Assembly (NCBI GenBank): GCA_017881185.1
Contig: JADGRE010000027.1
Location: forward strand, 1 to 38,567
Direction of reading: 5' to 3'
Source of the DNA: Pseudomonadota bacterium
GTDB lineage: Bacteria > Myxococcota_A > Polyangia > Polyangiales > JAFGIB01
Length of the DNA: 38,567 nucleotides
Shown here: positions 37,493-38,567 of the stretch, piece by piece
How positions within the stretch are numbered: the first letter of the stretch is position 1
Layout of the letters: the number at the start of each line of letters is the position of its first letter
The notes under the pieces: model-generated
What the model saw: only the letters and a program-made list of their open reading frames with translations
Told to the model about the DNA's origin: nothing
Databases searched by the model: none
Made by a program: the position numbers and the translations under genes

Positions 37493-38567
37493 TCAGGGGA
37501 TCGAGCCGCTCGTCTGGCACACCAGGCCACCGCCCACGGGCCCTTGGTTGGAGCCCCAGTTGATCTGCAAGAAGCCACTGAGGCGGTTTACGAGGTCGAC
37601 TGCGTCGCAGTCTGGCAGGACGGTGTTGTAGTAGATGGACGCAGCGCACATTCCGCTCGGGCATTGGATCGTGCCCGTGCCGATGCGCTTTGCGCTGGAG
37701 ATTGCCAAGTTGTTGTCGATGGTCAGCTGGAATGTGACTTGATTCTGCGGGTTGGTGTCCGGACCGAGTTGCGCGAGCGCATGCAGGTCGGGATCGAGCA
37801 AGACCCCGTTGGAGGAGATGTTCAGGGAGTTGATCTTCGTCAGTTTGGGCAGCGTCAGGGTCTGCAGGACCCTCATCTGACTGACCTCGAGCTGACCTCC
37901 GACCTCCGAGAGCAGCGGTGCATCGACGCTCGTGGTGGTGTTGTCCCCGTACTCCGTGCTCGCGAACGAGAGATTGCCTGCGACCTTTTGGAGCGCAGGC
38001 AGCAGCAGCTTGGTCAGACTGTTCTGTGCGAGGCCGAAGTCGCCTGTCACTTGCTGCAAGCTCGTCAGCCCCGACAGCGTCGTCAGAGCCGGGTTGGTCG
38101 AGACGTTCAGCGACCCCACCGTGCGCAGCGCCTTCATCCCAGTGATGCTCTTGAGCGCATGGTTCATGCCGATGTAGATCGTTCCCCGCACGGACACGAG
38201 GTGGTCGAAGCCGTCCAAGATGGTCAGTGCATCGTTGCTGCCGATGTTGATCGAGTCGGCGGTGACCAGATTCGGGAAGAGAATGGTGGTCAGCTTCGGG
38301 TTGCGCTCGATCTCGATGGCGCCGCCGACGGTGGTCAGGTTGATGAGCCCCGAGCCGACCAGCGCCGTCAGGGCGCTGTTGTCGGCGACCTGCAAGTTGC
38401 CGCCGATCGTGGTGAGGCTTTCCAAGCCGATCAGGTTCTGCAAGCCCGTCCCGCTCACGCCCAAATCACCGGTGATGGTCTGAATGCCGGCGAGCGCTTG
38501 GATATCGAGCGAAGTCACGATGTTGAAGCTGCCGACCAGGACCGTGGGGCTGGCGTTGCAGTTGACG
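37493..38567 (-). CDS. Receptor-L/LRR-like surface repeat protein, 5' end missing
   Basis: The frame runs from the right edge to the stop at 37493; the start is outside. About 358 residues are visible. They consist of repeats of 20-24 residues with the pattern LxxxxGLxxLTTIGGNLxVxxNxALTxL (for example IGLESLTTIGGNLQVADN, ITGMKALRTVGSLNVSTN, LTSLQQVTGDFGLAQN), as in receptor L domains and the surface proteins of many bacteria. They should form a beta-solenoid. The end (IYYNTVLPDCDAVDLVNRLSGFLQINWGSN) leaves the solenoid and has a few Cys. Probably a secreted or surface adhesin-like protein. Confidence 0.85.
   Translation of the reverse strand, partial: VNCNASPTVLVGSFNIVTSLDIQALAGIQTITGDLGVSGTGLQNLIGLESLTTIGGNLQVADNSALTALVGSGLINLTTVGGAIEIERNPKLTTILFPNLVTADSINIGSNDALTILDGFDHLVSVRGTIYIGMNHALKSITGMKALRTVGSLNVSTNPALTTLSGLTSLQQVTGDFGLAQNSLTKLLLPALQKVAGNLSFASTEYGDNTTTSVDAPLLSEVGGQLEVSQMRVLQTLTLPKLTKINSLNISSNGVLLDPDLHALAQLGPDTNPQNQVTFQLTIDNNLAISSAKRIGTGTIQCPSGMCAASIYYNTVLPDCDAVDLVNRLSGFLQINWGSNQGPVGGGLVCQTSGSIP

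Noticed and set aside
1-38567. CRISPR array, rRNA, integrase, transposase or prophage genes
   Set aside because: None found; no regularly spaced repeats or mobile-element enzymes were seen.

Overview
The window is high-GC, densely coded DNA of a gliding-bacterium type, most likely a member of the Myxococcota (class Polyangia or a relative). The evidence is a MYXO-CTERM sorting tail on a secreted matrixin, two TolQ/TolR1/TolR2 motor operons of the AglRQS kind, a protein resembling the myxobacterial family TIGR04552, PilZ proteins, many short lipoproteins and frequent gene overlaps of 1-14 bp. No species is claimed.

Layout. 1-4.2 kb is patchy and accessory: the end of a secreted beta-rich protein, a catalase-like haem protein preceded by a truncated small membrane peptide, a remnant of an AAA_14/DUF4143 ATPase, a HigBA-type toxin-antitoxin pair with a dyad operator, a membrane-anchored hypothetical protein, and tRNA-Ala(GGC). 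4.4-11.2 kb holds a lipoprotein joining a PDZ domain to a NuoH-like membrane domain, a PilZ protein, three linked envelope/hypothetical genes, ribF, xseB and a possible PilZ-like protein. 11.2-20 kb is envelope biology: a possibly frameshifted GT-C-like membrane protein, a sulfatase-fold enzyme with Thr in place of the formylglycine Cys, an OmpA-family porin-like protein, a MYXO-CTERM matrixin, and a rhodanese/MauE-DoxX pair.

20-24.4 kb encodes a TRAP-type transporter (TatT lipoprotein, DctQ, DctM) without a DctP binding protein in view, then a small membrane protein and a repeat lipoprotein on the other strand. 24.7-30.2 kb contains two divergent proton-channel operons, each with one TolQ/ExbB-like and two TolR/ExbD-like proteins, separated by about 770 bp that hold a strong sigma70-like promoter, a long leader and a stem-loop. 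The rightmost part has a membrane metallopeptidase-TPR protein, a Lon family AAA+ protein whose catalytic Ser is replaced by Ala, a tiny lipoprotein, a TIGR04552-like protein, a lipoprotein, and the end of a receptor-L/LRR-like surface protein that runs off the edge.

The most unusual observations are the Ser-to-Ala Lon (ATPase motifs intact, protease dyad broken), the PDZ-NuoH-like lipoprotein, a pair of related 130-140 bp intergenic elements placed in the same orientation just after two unrelated genes (tatT and an exbD), the twin divergent motor operons, and a strong 11-bp stem-loop in the leader of dctQ. All family assignments come from reading the protein sequences by eye; no database search was run.
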